Positions 1 to 11,050 are shown, counted from the first letter of the stretch. The stretch: DNA of 64,000 bases from Reticulitermes speratus (GCA_021186555.1 JAJKFL010000005.1:49383635-49447634), one strand, 5' to 3'. The notes: generated by a model not told the origin, from the sequence alone. Made by a program: numbers and translations.

Positions 1-76
1 AGACGTTTCGGGACAAGCTATTGGTCCCATCTTCAAGGGTCAAACAGTCTGTTTGACCCTTGAAGATGGGACCAAC
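1..76. repeat. Perfect short palindrome (fold-back repeat fragment)
   Basis: Two arms of about 27 bp, starting TTGGTCCCATCTTC and ending GATGGGACCAA, face each other with almost no loop. The outer left part, read on the minus strand, has GAAGA, a GGGAC/GTCCC stem and CGAAAC, resembling the degenerate hammerhead-like repeats elsewhere in the window. Arms containing GGGTCAAAC recur near 47.2 kb and 61.2 kb, so this is one member of a dispersed fold-back family cut by the window edge. Confidence 0.6.
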
Positions 77-279
77 GCGGACACACCGGCTATGGGGCTC
101 TTCTTCTTCTTCCATGGCGTTACAGCCCGAGGTGGGCCAAAGCCTCCTTCTTTTTGGGATTTCATCCCGAATGTTTTCCTAGTCGGTAAGTGTGCATTCT
201 GTAGTGAGTGACTGACCGCACAAGTTTCGGATTAATCCTGATGAGACAGCCAGAGCCATCTGGCAGGTAGTCAGGAGAC

Positions 280-530
280 TTCGGTGAGAAAAGGCCGCTT
301 GAATTTTGCTTACGGACATTACTGGTTCTATTCATGCCCGAAGGTTCTTTTACATGCCGTAAATCTACGACATGGGACCGACGGCTTTACTTCCCCTCCG
401 AAGGAAGTTGTGCTCCGGATTTTTATCACCCTTAAAAATCCATCGCCCTCGGTCGGGATCGAACCCGCGAACCTTGGGTCCAGTGGCGAGCACGCTAACC
501 ACTAGTCCACCGAGGGCGACGAGGCTCACC
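280..530 (-). repeat. tRNA-derived SINE head, CCGAGGGC family
   Basis: On the minus strand, positions 517-445 make a 73-nt tRNA-like unit. Its 7-bp acceptor stem is GCCCTCG/CGAGGGC, with an A-box-like TAGTGGTTAGC and a B-box-like GGTTCGATCCC. The sequence runs on into a body containing a CTTCCTTCGGAGGGGAAG hairpin. The flanking 3' body makes this a SINE rather than a working tRNA gene. It appears joined to another SINE body at about 530-720. Confidence 0.65.
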
Positions 531-725
531 CAGCCTCCTACTCAATTGATAAAACGGGAAGTTTTCCCACGAATAAATCGGCTGGGACGTGAAGCTGACC
601 ACTCACCTCCTCCTAATGCCGAAGTTAAAAATACGTGGAGTTATACCTCCATTCCCCCACATGACTTCATGCGTGCACATGGACAAGGATACCGGAATTT
701 GAAAGAAATGAGAAAAATCTCGAAA
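530..725 (+). repeat. SINE body fragment (family B)
   Basis: This stretch has the recurring body order: CAGCCTCCTA, TTTTCCCACGA, GGGACGTGAAGCTGACCACTCACC, an AGTTATACCTCCATT segment, then a CTTCATGCGTGCACATGGACAAGG end. The same order occurs at 2240-2530, 6190-6440 and 6905-7195. Its own tRNA head is missing and replaced by the CCGAGGGC head to the left. Confidence 0.6.
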
Positions 726-837
726 AAGGCAGACAGTACTAGGGGAAAAAAACCCCTCTCCCAGTGACACACCGTCCACCATAATTCCCACATGGACTGG
801 TGCGACCTCAAATCCGGGACAGTCCTGAGACATAAAT

Positions 838-860
838 AACGTAACGTAACGTAACGTAAG
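838..860. repeat. Pentanucleotide microsatellite (ACGTA)n
   Basis: About four tandem copies of a CGTAA unit. From here to about 1180 I see nothing else recognisable. Confidence 0.8.
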
Positions 861-1186
861 CCACTCTTGCTAGTTGAACCCAATGACCATAGCTTATTAC
901 AGCAACGACCAAGGCACCATACAACGTGTATCATAAAAGGAATGTAGCGAACGTGCTGAAGAATGGCACCAGTTACCACGACAGACTAGCAACGTGATAT
1001 TTATGTGCGATTAAGACCAGACAGTGTTTCATTCCCTAGCAGTCTGCAGGTAGATCTGTGTGTACACGTTTCATTACGGGGTTTTCTTTTTGTGGAGACG
1101 ACATATGCGTATTGTATAGCGTTTCTTGGTTTGAAAGATTCGATATTCATTACTCTTCTGTATTACATTTGCTCTGCATCGGAACA

Positions 1187-1295
1187 AGCGAGGGACTTTT
1201 GTGAACACGGTAATGAACCTTTGGGTTCAATAAAATGCGGGGAATTTCTTGACTAGCTGAGGAGGAAATTTTAGATTCTAAAGAAGGACTCTTGT
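1187..1295 (+). mobile_element. LINE 3' end fragment
   Basis: The stretch AATGAACCTTTGGGTTC ... GGGGAATTTCTTGACTAGCTGAGGA matches the terminus of the same LINE family seen at 36.95-37.04 kb, 56.28-56.36 kb and 10.41-10.47 kb. Only the last 100 bp survive. A SINE begins immediately downstream. Confidence 0.6.
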
Positions 1296-1575
1296 GGGGC
1301 GCGCGGTGGCGCTGTTGGTTGAGGCACTGCGCTACAAGCCGGAAGGTCGCGGGTTCGATTCCAGCCGCACTATGGCCCTGGCGTCGACTCAGCCTCTAAC
1401 AGAAATGAGTACCAGGAGTATCTCCTGGGGGGGGGGGGTAAAGGCGGTTGGTGTGTACGGCTGACAACCTTGTCACCTCCATGTGCCGACTGTCTGGAAA
1501 TTCTGGAAGCTTCAAAGTCCTAGTGCCCTCAGGACCTGTCCAGGCCCTATGTAGGACTCTGCTCTATGAAGTTGG
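1296..1575 (+). repeat. tRNA-derived SINE (family C)
   Basis: An A-box-like GGTGGCGCTGTTGGTTGAGG is followed by ACTGCGCTACAAGCC and a perfect B-box GGGTTCGATTCC (1350-1361). A conserved body follows with GTCGACTCAGCCTCTAAC, a poly-G run (1429-1438) and CTGTCCAGGCC. A second copy lies at 4333-4620 and a truncated one at 10.80-11.05 kb. Confidence 0.75.
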
Positions 1576-2239
1576 TTGGTTGATTAGTTAGTTAAGCGAG
1601 TTTTTATGCTTTTGAAGCGGTGATGATGTCTCCGTTCTTTGGGATATTGTGGGTGATGGGAGCCCGACGTTTCGAGACACCGTACTGGTCTCATCTTCAA
1701 AAGTACAATGTCCATGTTACCGATTAGCTAAAAATCCGGAGCTAAAGACCAATTAATTGAATTTATTTTGTTTCGCCTGCCAGTCGCTATCCCTGTACAA
1801 GTGACTAGCTCCTAGTCTTCCGCTTGACATTTCTACCGGCCAAAACCTAACAAATGACCTACAATGACGTATTACGGAAAATTAGGGACTTCCATTCCCT
1901 CTTGCCGAATACAACTTTATTGAGCTACCGTTACATCCGCAGACATGTTCGACACAACCAAGTTCAGATGGCTTCTAGTAGCAAAATGCTGACGGACGAT
2001 CCCACGAAAACCGGTCTATTATAGTCATAATAGTAGCGATATTATATTGACGTTCGTAACTGAATCCAGGTACAAACGGACACGCGCAAGTCGTCACAAC
2101 GTTCCTGTGCAAGCCTCACCAAGTAATTTATCTGGCCCAAAGGAACAACACATTAGACCACATTCTTCACGAAATTTATAGCAACGCTCGTGTATATCCC
2201 AGTCGTACGCCCTAGTAAACAATCAACAATCAACGGGGA
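1576..2239. other. No gene seen; short fold-back relic
   Basis: At 1665-1705 the minus strand reads TTGAAGATGAGACC ... GTCTCGAAACGTC. The stem (GAGAC/GTCTC) and CGAAAC are those of the window's hammerhead-like repeats, but the first core base is changed. The rest is anonymous sequence with no supported ORF. Confidence 0.4.
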
Positions 2240-2530
2240 TTTTCTAAACAGATGACGAGGCCACGGACTGGACGGTCCTGGGTTCGATTCCCGACAGAGA
2301 CAAGACATTTATCCCTTTTCCAAAGTGTCCATACCTGCTCTGGGGCCCATTCAGCCTCCTATTCAATGACTACCGAAGGTTCTTTCCACGAGGGTAAAGC
2401 GGTCGGAGCGTGAAGTTCACCACTGACCTCCATCTAGTGCCAAGATTAAGAACAAGTGGAGCTATATCTCCACCACTATACGTCTTCATCGCGTGAACAA
2501 AGAAAACTTTTACATTTTTACCTTTTCAAA
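2240..2530 (+). repeat. tRNA-derived SINE (family B)
   Basis: The head reads CACGGACTGGACGGTCCTGGGTTCGATTCCCG with a clear B box. The body follows: GGGGCCCATTCAGCCTCCTATTC, a GTGAAGTTCACCACTGACC segment and a GTGGAGCTATATCTCC segment. The A/T-rich tail is TTTTACATTTTTACC. The family B order is complete. Confidence 0.7.
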
Positions 2531-3310
2531 ACAGAAATCGTTATATGAATGTTGCACCACACGAAGTCACGTCTGATTCCAAATTATTAACAATAATTCC
2601 AGTCAATACAGCAAGAGTGAATAAATTTTCCAAAGAAGTGCAGAAGCAACCTCAAAATTCTAGGCGCCAAAATAGTGACACGAAGCAAGTTCCGTACTGA
2701 GGGCCCATAGGCTAAATGTTAGGGGTCACCTTATAGAATCTAGTCTGCCGGGCGCCAGGGATTTGTGCACCTTTGCAGTGAAGACTATTACGTCTAGCGT
2801 GGAGGATATAACATTGCCTAGTTCAAGAAGACAAGAGTAATGACTGTGTAATTATTACATCTGTCGTGGAGAAAATAGGTTAGCACTGTCTAATTTCAGA
2901 AGCGCGAGTCATCGCGGTATAACTACTAAAGCCAGCTGGTGGAAAATGACACTGGCAAATAATGCAAGTGGTCCGGCCGAATTGTGGTGGTATATCCATT
3001 ACTTGCAGTGTGCAGCAAGTGCTGCCAACCAATTCAAGTAAAGGATTCGTAACTGCATAAATATCAGTTCTGAAGTGGCAGAAATGCGACTGTTTAATTC
3101 GGTACAGAGAGTCAAGACGGAGCAAGCTAGCGATAAAAAACACGCATCCAACTAACGAAAAACTAAAAAAATTGAACGATATAAATTATTATTCTCAAAA
3201 TATTACACACGTCACATTTAAACCCCCCAACTTACCGTCATGTTCAAGCCGACGTTACTTTGACAAGTGTTTCACGACATTTGTCACATTACACCCACTT
3301 TTGCTTTGAT
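2531..3310. other. No gene seen
   Basis: Anonymous sequence. The ORFs present are short, have no recognisable domain and no flanking splice signals that would support an exon. Confidence 0.4.
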
Positions 3311-3603
3311 AAAGGTAAAGGTAAATATCTCCCTAGAACGGGCCATGAAGGCCCAGAGGGAGAGTAGAGGTATAGCTCTACTCTTTCTTTAACCCTGGCA
3401 CTAGATGAGGGTGGATGGTCAATTCCACGCCCCGGCCGCTTTACTCCCGGAGAAAGAGACCCGGTGCCCATTGTATCAGAGGCTGGGTGGGCCCCAGGGC
3501 CGGTCTGGACGGGTGCGGAAAATCTCGCCCCCACCGGGATTCGATCCCCGGACCGTCCAGCCCGTAGCGAGTCGCTATACCGACTGAGCTATCGGGCCCA
3601 CCC
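3311..3603 (-). repeat. tRNA-derived SINE (family B), reverse
   Basis: On the minus strand the head reads GATAGCTCAGTCGGTATAGCGACTCG with B box GGGGATCGAATCCC. The body follows, ending in tandem CTTTACC units at 3311-3325. It is a nearly full copy and close to the + strand copy at 6905-7195. Confidence 0.75.
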
Positions 3604-4332
3604 TTTTGCTTTGATATCCCTTGCCAATCAACACCTGTTTTACGCCCTTTTGCTTTAATGCCCGTTGACAATTTACACCACTCCTTAATTTGCGCTCTCT
3701 CTCATTTTCGGCTTAACGCACTTCGGCTGGTTGCGTTCTGTTTCTATTATTTCTGATGGGAATATCATTTTTGATATACGCCTTTTTTATTTACGGCCAC
3801 ATTTTCCAGGAACGCAACTAGGGCGTAAAACAAGGCCCGGGTGCGTATTGCAATGATATTACGTCAGCGGCAGCAGCTGTTTTGACACCTGTGTGAACGA
3901 ATATTCGTGATTTGTTCCAGATGAATTTCAAACGGTGCTGACAGAACTGCAATATACATGAACTTGATAAATGCATTTATACACGTTTGACTCCATAACT
4001 CTGTCTGCCTGCCGATAAGTTTCCTGTGCACAGTGACCACGCACGGCGAATGACAGACGTTTTAAAAAGGGCTTGTGTTTCGGACCAGCTGTTTTCAAAA
4101 AATGAAAGTGGTCAAGACTAAACGTAGAAACTGCCTCGATGAAGAAACACTCTGAAGTCGCGTCCCAGTTCCTGCTTCTCACACATGTCCAGAGGGTGAC
4201 AAAGCACAGCGCAGACCAAAACTGACACTGTTCAATACTCCTTATAAAATTGTGTTAAATAACATCGATTGACTTGCGGCCCAAGGAGGACTTTTTGAGA
4301 ATTTTAAATTGGCTCTGGGCCAAAAATGGCCT

Positions 4333-4620
4333 GGGGACTGCGGTGGCGCAGTTGGTTGAGGCACTGCGCTACAAGCCGGAAAGTCGCTGGTTCGATTCCC
4401 GATGGGGTCATTGGGATTTTTCATTGACTTAATCATTCCCTCAGCACTATGACCCTGGGGTCGACTCAGCCTCTAACATAAATGAGTACCAGAAATGGGG
4501 GTAAAGGCGGCCGGTGTGTAGGGCTGACAACCTTACCACCTTCATGTGCCGATTGTCTAGATATTATGGGAGCCTGTCCAGGCCTGTAATGGGATAGTTT
4601 TACCTTTACCCTTACCTTTT
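4333..4620 (+). repeat. tRNA-derived SINE (family C)
   Basis: A-box region GGTGGCGCAGTTGGTTGAGG, then GCGCTACAAGCCGGAAAG and B box TGGTTCGATTCCC. The body carries GTCGACTCAGCCTCTAAC and the tail TTTACCTTTACCCTTACC. It is the better preserved of the two long family C copies. Confidence 0.75.
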
Positions 4621-4683
4621 ACCAAAATAGCCGTGCAGCTGTGACACAACTACTGCATTTGGCGCGAAATATACAGCCTTCTT

Positions 4684-4845
4684 TACAATGGGTACCGGAT
4701 CTCTTTCCCGGGGGTAAAACGGCCGGGGCGTGGCGTTGACCACCCACCCTCATCTAGTGCCTGGGTTAAAGAAATGTAGAGCTATACCTCTACTCCCCCT
4801 CTGGGACTTCGTGACCTCTTCTAAGGAGAACTTTACCTTTACACA
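4684..4845 (+). repeat. SINE body fragment (family B)
   Basis: The head is missing. The body begins at ACAATGGGTACCGGATC and continues through CTTTCCCGGGGGTAAAACGG to GAACTTTACCTTTAC. Confidence 0.65.
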
Positions 4846-6184
4846 GAGTGGCGCAAGAGTCACTTGACACTAGAGGCAACATGTTAAACATCGAGCGTGC
4901 AAGTACTTGTGCGCCACCCTGTAGTTGCAATACCTGGACATGACTGAAAGCATTGTGAGTTCACATTCTAAATCCTGCCATCAGTCAGTCATCTGAACTA
5001 GAAATTTCACTATAAGAGGAGCCCAAATTTAATATATGCAAATAACTAGACTGTCAACGAAAGTATAAGGTAACATTGGGGTGCGTTCGGGTAACCATTG
5101 TTGCTATGGAAAAGCAGTAAGTATTAAATGAGTGTCTGTAGCCTTAGTTATCCAGCATGCAAAGCGCATGCGCCGTATTATATTGTCATCTGTGACCTGT
5201 CTGGCTCTACCATATGTTTCCACATTATCTCATAAACGACACGTTTTTCGGAAATAAGTTATTGAACATAAAATGTGTGTTTTGATTTTCTTTACGACTT
5301 TTGTCTGAAACATTTCTCATTCTAAGAAGAATTTAGCGAGATATTATCATAAACGTACATAGGTCTTCATGTAAAGTACCCGTTATTCTTGTCAGATTTT
5401 AATGAAACTTGAATTTTCTCTGCACATTTTCGAAAAATTCTCAAGTATCAAATTTCATGAAAATCTGTCCAGTGACAGCCGAGTTGTTCCATGCGGACGG
5501 ACGGACAGACAGACAGAGTCGCTTTTAGCAATTTTGCGAACGAGCCTAATAACGGATCACGCTACCAACGAGGCAAATGGCTTTTACATCTGTCCTCTTG
5601 CTGCAGTATATCTTGGATGCGTGACATCAATGGAGAAGAGAAACCAGCAGTGCCATCTCTTGATTCTTTCTGCTAACCATCTGCAACACCTGACAAGCTG
5701 ACTTTGTTAAAAGTTACAACGAGAACATGAAACAAACCCAGCGATTTTCTGTTGAAAATATCAGCGTGGGAAACGTAAAACTTCGTTGTTAATTCCAAAC
5801 GTCCTCAACAGTTCAATAACATCAATTCTTGACTCCCCGTTTATGAACAAACGACAGGCTTGAAATTGTGTTGTACGATAGAGGAAACAACTGCACAAGC
5901 CGCTTGCTTTGACGCCTGTCACTTCGACGTGGCGATACAACAGACTCACACCCTGCTGACCACACACACGTCTAAACAACCTCCTTATAATTAATTCATC
6001 AGTCAGTTTCCACATAGCGGTCATCCCAGTCAGCGTGGCATTGAAAAATTACCCGTTAAAAAAGGTGATGGTTATTGTGACTGTGTTTGAGACGTCTCTA
6101 TTAAAATCAAATTCAACAGGTTCTGTAACCTCTACGCTGTCGTTTGTGGAAATTACTTTATTATTCTGGAGCCTGTGTAGATTA
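4846..6184. other. No gene seen; short simple repeat
   Basis: Mostly anonymous AT-rich sequence. At 5495-5518 a run of GGACGGACAGACAGACAGAG forms a short tetranucleotide repeat. Short ORFs here show no domain. Confidence 0.4.
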
Positions 6185-6440
6185 GTGTTAGGGCTAGGCT
6201 GCAGGCTGGACAACCGAGATTCAATTCCCGGAAAGCAAAACATTTTGCTTAGTTTCTGCGTCCTGCAAGGTTGCAGGACCCCCCCAAGCCGGCTAATCAA
6301 GTGTACCTGTTGCTCTTTCACCGGGGGGCCAAACCGGTCCAGGTGTTACCAGCCATCTCCATCTAACGCTGAGGTTAACACGTGGAGCTATGCCTCCATT
6401 CAATCATACGTTTCCAAAGCGTGAAGCTTAATTAAGCACG
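6185..6440 (+). repeat. Degraded SINE (family B)
   Basis: A B-box-like GAGATTCAATTCCCGG is followed by the diverged family B body, including GTGGAGCTATGCCTCCATTC. It is more diverged than the copies at 2.2 and 6.9 kb. Confidence 0.55.
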
Positions 6441-6904
6441 GGGAAAAAAGTCACTTCCTTCTGCTCAAGTATCTCCATAACATCGTTACTTTTGCGAGAT
6501 TTAAGGTTCTCACAGCGGTGTTTCTGATGGTTAATGTCTTCTGGGATGCGAGACTGTGTCGTCGGGCGGGTGGTTCCGGGAAGAATCGCAGACGCTCCGA
6601 AACGCCGGGAACTACTTGCCCAACGATATAACGTCACGTACCGGAAGACTTAAACTTCCAACGCTACTCTTGCAAAGCCACGACGTCTACCGTAAACTGT
6701 CAGACGGCGGCAGACACGTTTCTCACTTAAATTTGGAACAACACATAAATCTGCTCTTTCGGGACCAATGCGTTAAGCGAGATATTTCGTGCGTGGTGTG
6801 GAAAAGGTTAATATCTGGTTAACAATTTGATGTATTCATTACATGGTTAGTTAATGATGAATATCAGAACAGATGCCGATAGTAACTGGCATATAGTATG
6901 AGGG

Positions 6905-7195
6905 ATAATGTAGTCGGTATAGCGACTCGCTACGGGCTGGACGGTCCGGGGATCGAATCCCGGTGATGGCGAGATTTTCCGCACCCATCCAGACCGGCCC
7001 TGGAGCCCATCCAGCCTCCTATACAATGGGTACCGGGTCTCTTTCCCGGGGGTAAAGCGACCGGGGCGTGGAGTTGACCACCCACTCTCATCTAGTGCCA
7101 GGGTTAAAGAAAGAGTACAGCTATACCTCTACTCCCCCTCTGGGCCTTCATGGCCCGTTCTAGGGAGAACTTTACTTTCACCTTTACCTTTTTTT
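6905..7195 (+). repeat. tRNA-derived SINE (family B)
   Basis: Full-length copy: GTAGTCGGTATAGCGACTCG head, B box GGGGATCGAATCCC, body with CAATGGGTACCGGGTCTC and TAGAGCTATACCTCTACTCC-like segments, and tail CTTTACTTTCACCTTTACC. Confidence 0.75.
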
Positions 7196-7200
7196 TCCCC

Positions 7201-7420
7201 AATAACTCGACAACCCCTTGGGGGCCTAGGCCGCCTCATTTTTCGACGCTTCACGATCACACTCAGACACACCACACTCGGTAGGACTCCTCTGGACGAG
7301 GGACCAGCTCGTCGCAGAGACCTCTACCTGACATCACACAACACTCACAACAGACAGACATCCATGCCCCCGGTGGGATTCGAACCCACAATCCTAGTAA
7401 GCGAACCTTTACCTTTACCA
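7201..7420 (-). repeat. SINE (family A), truncated head
   Basis: Read on the minus strand this contains B box GGGTTCGAATCCC, then GGGGGCATGGATGTCTGTC, the GACGAGCTGGTCCCTCGTCC segment and GAGTCCTACCGAG. The tRNA head is cut at about 7406, where a CTTTACC tail typical of families B and C follows. Confidence 0.7.
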
Positions 7421-7779
7421 CATAATATATGAACAACGAACTGCTACCAAGCCTAAATATTTCTGCTTTAGGAAGCACACCCATGTTAATTAAGAAACCG
7501 TTACAAGAATGCGGCCTTATGCAATAAACGCCGAATGGAGCAAAGAACGGTTCCCATCCCTGACCTTGGGTTTAGGGGATGGTAACATACAGGCCCGATC
7601 CCCACTATAGGTACGCTCACGGTCCGAGGACCACAAGTGGCTCGCATCCTCTGGGGTTTCCACATTTAGATACACGTGTTCATGACCGTGCCGTTACCTG
7701 AACGTGATGGCTAGTGTACACTTGCTACTGAACTTTATATAGTATTTCACACTGTTGACACCGTGCATCTTCGTCATAT

Positions 7780-8510
7780 TAAATTAAGTTACAAACCAAC
7801 CGATGCACACTAAAACCACTTTTTAAGTAGCTTTATTATAAAATTGTTAAAATTGTACCCCTACACGTGTTTCGATCCTGTAAGAAAGGCAGGCATATGA
7901 ATATTACCGAAAATATGTACATCCAAATTTTTCATAGGGAACAGTTATTGATCCACGAGCAGTACGCAATGGAAATAAACCGGCTGTTCCAACTTATCAA
8001 ACTCCCCCCTTCCATACTGACCTACACACAACCTCCCGAACCAGACACTCCACCGTAGTACTCCTCACAGCACAACACGTAGTACACTCCGCTCCACGCA
8101 AAAACATTTCATATTGTAAGTCATTCATATACATTAAATAGAAAATCAATAATGATTACTGTTAGCAACCAATATATTTACAAATTCTACTCGTATATTA
8201 CTTACAAAATCGTTTATTTTACAGCTTTTAATACCACACGCCAGCAGTTCCACAATCTACCATCTACAGTGCTTTTATAATTTTACAACTTTTAGAGAAT
8301 CCTTTTACAAGATTTTAACTTATGTTTCAAAGTGCAGATAGAATATTTTAAATCATGTGTTGAAGTGACTGTAGCTTTTAGCAATAAACCCCCTGACGAT
8401 GATCCTAGGATCGAAACACGTGTAGGGGTACAATTTTAACAATTTTATAATAAAGCTACTTAAAAAGTGGTTTTAGTGTGCATCAGTTGGTTTATAACTT
8501 AATTTTATAT
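7780..8510. mobile_element. Inverted-repeat element with hammerhead-like motif
   Basis: The ends are inverted copies: left AACCAACCGATGCACAC and CACTTTTTAAGTAGC, right GCTACTTAAAAAGTG and GTGTGCATCAGTTGG, followed inward by CCTACACGTGTTTCGATCC or its complement. The right side carries a complete hammerhead-like core (8388-8429); the left keeps only half. The middle (7.9-8.35 kb) has no recognisable coding sequence. It is one of at least three related elements in the window. Confidence 0.6.
8388..8429 (+). ncRNA. Hammerhead-ribozyme-like motif
   Basis: The core CTGACGA (8393-8399) is followed by stem II GATCCTAGGATC and GAAA (8413-8416). A minimal self-complementary stem III, CACGTG, then leads to GTA (8422-8424). 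Stem I pairs ACCCC (8388-8392) with GGGGT (8425-8429). Position 7 of the core is variable in known hammerheads, so CTGACGA is acceptable. Short stem III hammerheads are known from Penelope-like retroelements. Cleavage activity is inferred, not shown. Confidence 0.55.
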
Positions 8511-8924
8511 AGTATATTGGGTCTGGGGACAAAGGACGTAACTGCGGAACGTCGTAAGTCGGGGGAATGATACACAAAAATTACATGTTTCTATCACTAA
8601 CATATAGAGAGTTCAGACGGCTAGTCGTGTGCCTGAATAGACCGTATACACTAGAGGTAAATGCACTACACATGATGCATAAATACAGTTAACATGGAAT
8701 TTGTCGGTTTCCTGTTTGTTTGCGGTAATGCGTAATGTCAGTACCGGTGGTTAGGCGGTCGGTGTTTAACGCCTGAGTTATTTTGGAGTAATTTTACAGT
8801 TGAGAATGATATGTTGGCATACCGCAGATGTCCATAAGGCCGTTATAGTTGTGTTCAGTGAACAGGTCAGAGGTTGCTGTGGCTCATTAACAGGCGGTCG
8901 TTTCGCTAACTGGACGTCTTTTCT

Positions 8925-9175
8925 TTCCAATGGCTCGACAGCCCTAGGGGGCCTAGGCCGCCTCATTTTTCGAGGCTTCACGATCACACTCAGACACACC
9001 ACACTCGGTAGGACTCCTCTGGACGAGTGATCAGCTCGTCGCAGAGACCTCTACCTGACAACACACAACACTCACCAGAGACAGACATCCATGCCCTAGG
9101 CGGGATTCGAACCCACAATCCCAGCAAGCGAGCGGCCGTAGACCCACGCCTTAGACCGCGCGGCCACTGAGATCG
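8925..9175 (-). repeat. tRNA-derived SINE (family A)
   Basis: On the minus strand: GTGGCCGCGCGGTCTAAGGCG (A box with a long variable arm like a leucine or serine tRNA), B box GGGTTCGAATCCC, then GGCATGGATGTCTGTC and the GAGGTCTCTGCGACGAGCTG body. Other copies are at 7.2, 27.5 and 38.0 kb. Confidence 0.75.
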
Positions 9176-9454
9176 ACAACTGGACGTCTAGATCACTAAA
9201 ATTTCGGTTTATTGAACAAATCTACAGCTGTGTATTCGTGACACACCCGACTCTATCCTGAATCCTAAGAAACGTTATTCTGATTGGTTTTCTACAAGAT
9301 TTCTCACTGCCTCCACGAACACGCTTGGACATTGCCTTAAAATAAGCCACGGCCGCTCCTTCTCCACATCCTTCCCAGCTCCTCAGTAATTCTCCCATTC
9401 GCCGCTGCATTAACTGTGCAGCTCAGAACGCAATGTCAACTGCAATCACAGCAC

Positions 9455-9690
9455 CTACATCACGTTATCCCACGTACTGTATTTAGTATCAATGTATGTC
9501 TGTGACGGATCAATGAATGAGTATGGAGCATCAGTGTAATAATACTGGCAGGGGAAAACCGAACTACTCGGAGGAAAACGTCTTCCATTACAAATCTGTA
9601 CACTACAAATCCCACGCGCAATGGCCTGGAACTGAACCCTGATCTCCCTAGTGAAAGGCCGGCTAACCACCCGGCCGCTAGACTGTTCTG
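9455..9690 (-). repeat. SINE-like repeat (family E)
   Basis: The minus strand has a tRNA-like head, TCTAGCGGCCGGGTGGTTAGCCGGCC, then a B-box-like AGGGTTCAGTTCC. Downstream is a CCTCCGAGTAGTTCGGTTTTCC body. Only one copy is seen in the window. Confidence 0.45.
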
Positions 9691-9725
9691 AACGAGAAGC
9701 GACTGTGGCTTGTTGTAAGGTGCTG

Positions 9726-10020
9726 AGCTTAGGCTACTGTAGACCGAGACTTGAACCCGGTAACAAATTTCGTAGGGGTGCTGCAGAATTGTCTGCTGAG
9801 GAAGATAATCGGGTCTAAGAGGGACGTAACGGGAGGCTGGGGAAAATTGGATCATGATGAGCTCCATGATCTGTACTCCTCACCAAATATTATTAGGGTG
9901 TTCAGATCAAGGAGGATGAGATGGGCGGGGCATGTGGCACGCCTGAGAGACAACCGAAATGAATTCAGAATTTTGGTCGGGAAACCTCAACAAATTATAC
10001 CGCTTGGAAGATTAGGCGCA
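9726..10020 (+). mobile_element. LINE reverse-transcriptase C-terminal fragment, 5' part
   Basis: The translated stretch includes [11 protein letters not shown] followed by [12 protein letters not shown] and ILVGKP. This C-terminal region is shared with the copies at 31.3, 36.3 and 55.5 kb and is typical of decayed insect non-LTR retrotransposons. It is interrupted at 10.02 kb by a SINE and resumes at 10.31 kb. Confidence 0.7.
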
Positions 10021-10312
10021 GGTAAAGGTAAAGTTGTCCCTGTCCACGGCATGAAGGCGTATAGTGGGAGTAGAGGTGTAGCTCCACTCATTATTAACCT
10101 CAGGAATAGATGGAGGTGAGTGGTTAACCGCACGCCCCGGCCGCTTTACCCCATGGAAAGAACTCTGGTACCCATTTAGTAGGAGACTGGTTGGGCTCCA
10201 GAGTCAGTTTGGACGTTTCTGAGAAGAAAAAAATAGTCTTGCCCCTGGCGGGATTCGAAACTCGGCTCATCCAGCCTGTAGCCTAGTCGCTATACCGACT
10301 ACGGTATAGCGA
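10020..10312 (-). repeat. SINE (family B) inserted in a LINE
   Basis: On the plus strand it begins with GGTAAAGGTAAAG and ends with CTACGGTATAGCGACTT; the reverse complement has the family B body and head. The LINE sequence is split between GAAGATTAGGCGCA on the left and GATCTAGGAGTACATGG on the right. The SINE is therefore younger than the LINE fragment. Confidence 0.7.
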
Positions 10313-10475
10313 CTTGATCTAGGAGTACATGGGATGATAGTAATAAAATGGATTTTGAGGACACGGACGTGGACTGGATTAATCTGGCTCAGGGTAGGCT
10401 GTTGTGCACACGGTGATGAACCTTTGCGTTCCACAAAATGAGGGAAATTTCTTTACTAGCTACGGAACAATTAGT
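10313..10475 (+). mobile_element. LINE fragment, 3' part
   Basis: This continues the interrupted LINE: GTGGACTGGATTAATCTGGCTCAGG, then GGTGATGAACCTTTGCGTTCC, then GAAATTTCTTTACTAGCT. The same order occurs in the 3' end of the copy at 36.9-37.04 kb. Confidence 0.65.
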
Positions 10476-10799
10476 TTCTCAAAAGAGACTTGCTCCATTG
10501 AGTCTTCTTCATACTGGGAAGGTCTGTGTTTCGAATCTCAGATCCCAGACCTAAGGCCTCCACGGTTTTCTCCAGTCCTTCCAGGCAAACTTTGGGACAG
10601 TACCTTAAGGCATTTAAAGACGAAGTGTTGGTTCTGTGTAACTAATAACAATAAATATACCTTTTGTAATCTGCATACCAACGGGAATGTCTTGTATCAA
10701 AAACCATTATTTCCCTAAACAGCTCGGTTTCTATAACAGTCCTGAGCTGTGTTCTCTGTGATGTCTGACCTGAATTCTTATGCATAATTTATACGAAGG

Positions 10800-11050
10800 T
10801 CACAAGGTCGCGGGTTAGATTCCCGATTGTGTCATTGGAATTTTTCATGGATATAATCCTTCCGGTCGACTCAGCCTCTAACAAAAATGAGTACCAGGAA
10901 TATTTTCTGGGGGGTAAACGCGGCCGGTGCGTAGGGCTGACAACCTTACCACCTTCATGTGCCGATTGTCTAAAAACCTGGGAGCCTCGACCTCCTGGAA
11001 CCCTAAGGGTCTGTCCAGGCCTGTAATGGGATCGCTTTACCTTTACCTCC
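10800..11050 (+). repeat. Truncated SINE (family C)
   Basis: It starts at the B-box region GGTCGCGGGTTAGATTCCCG. The body has GTCGACTCAGCCTCTAAC, GTAGGGCTGACAACC, GTCTGTCCAGGCC and the tail CTTTACCTTTACC. Confidence 0.65.

Noticed and set aside
445..517. A functional tRNA gene on the minus strand
   Set aside because: The acceptor stem and boxes are tRNA-like, but the arms do not fit a standard cloverleaf cleanly and the sequence continues into a SINE body.
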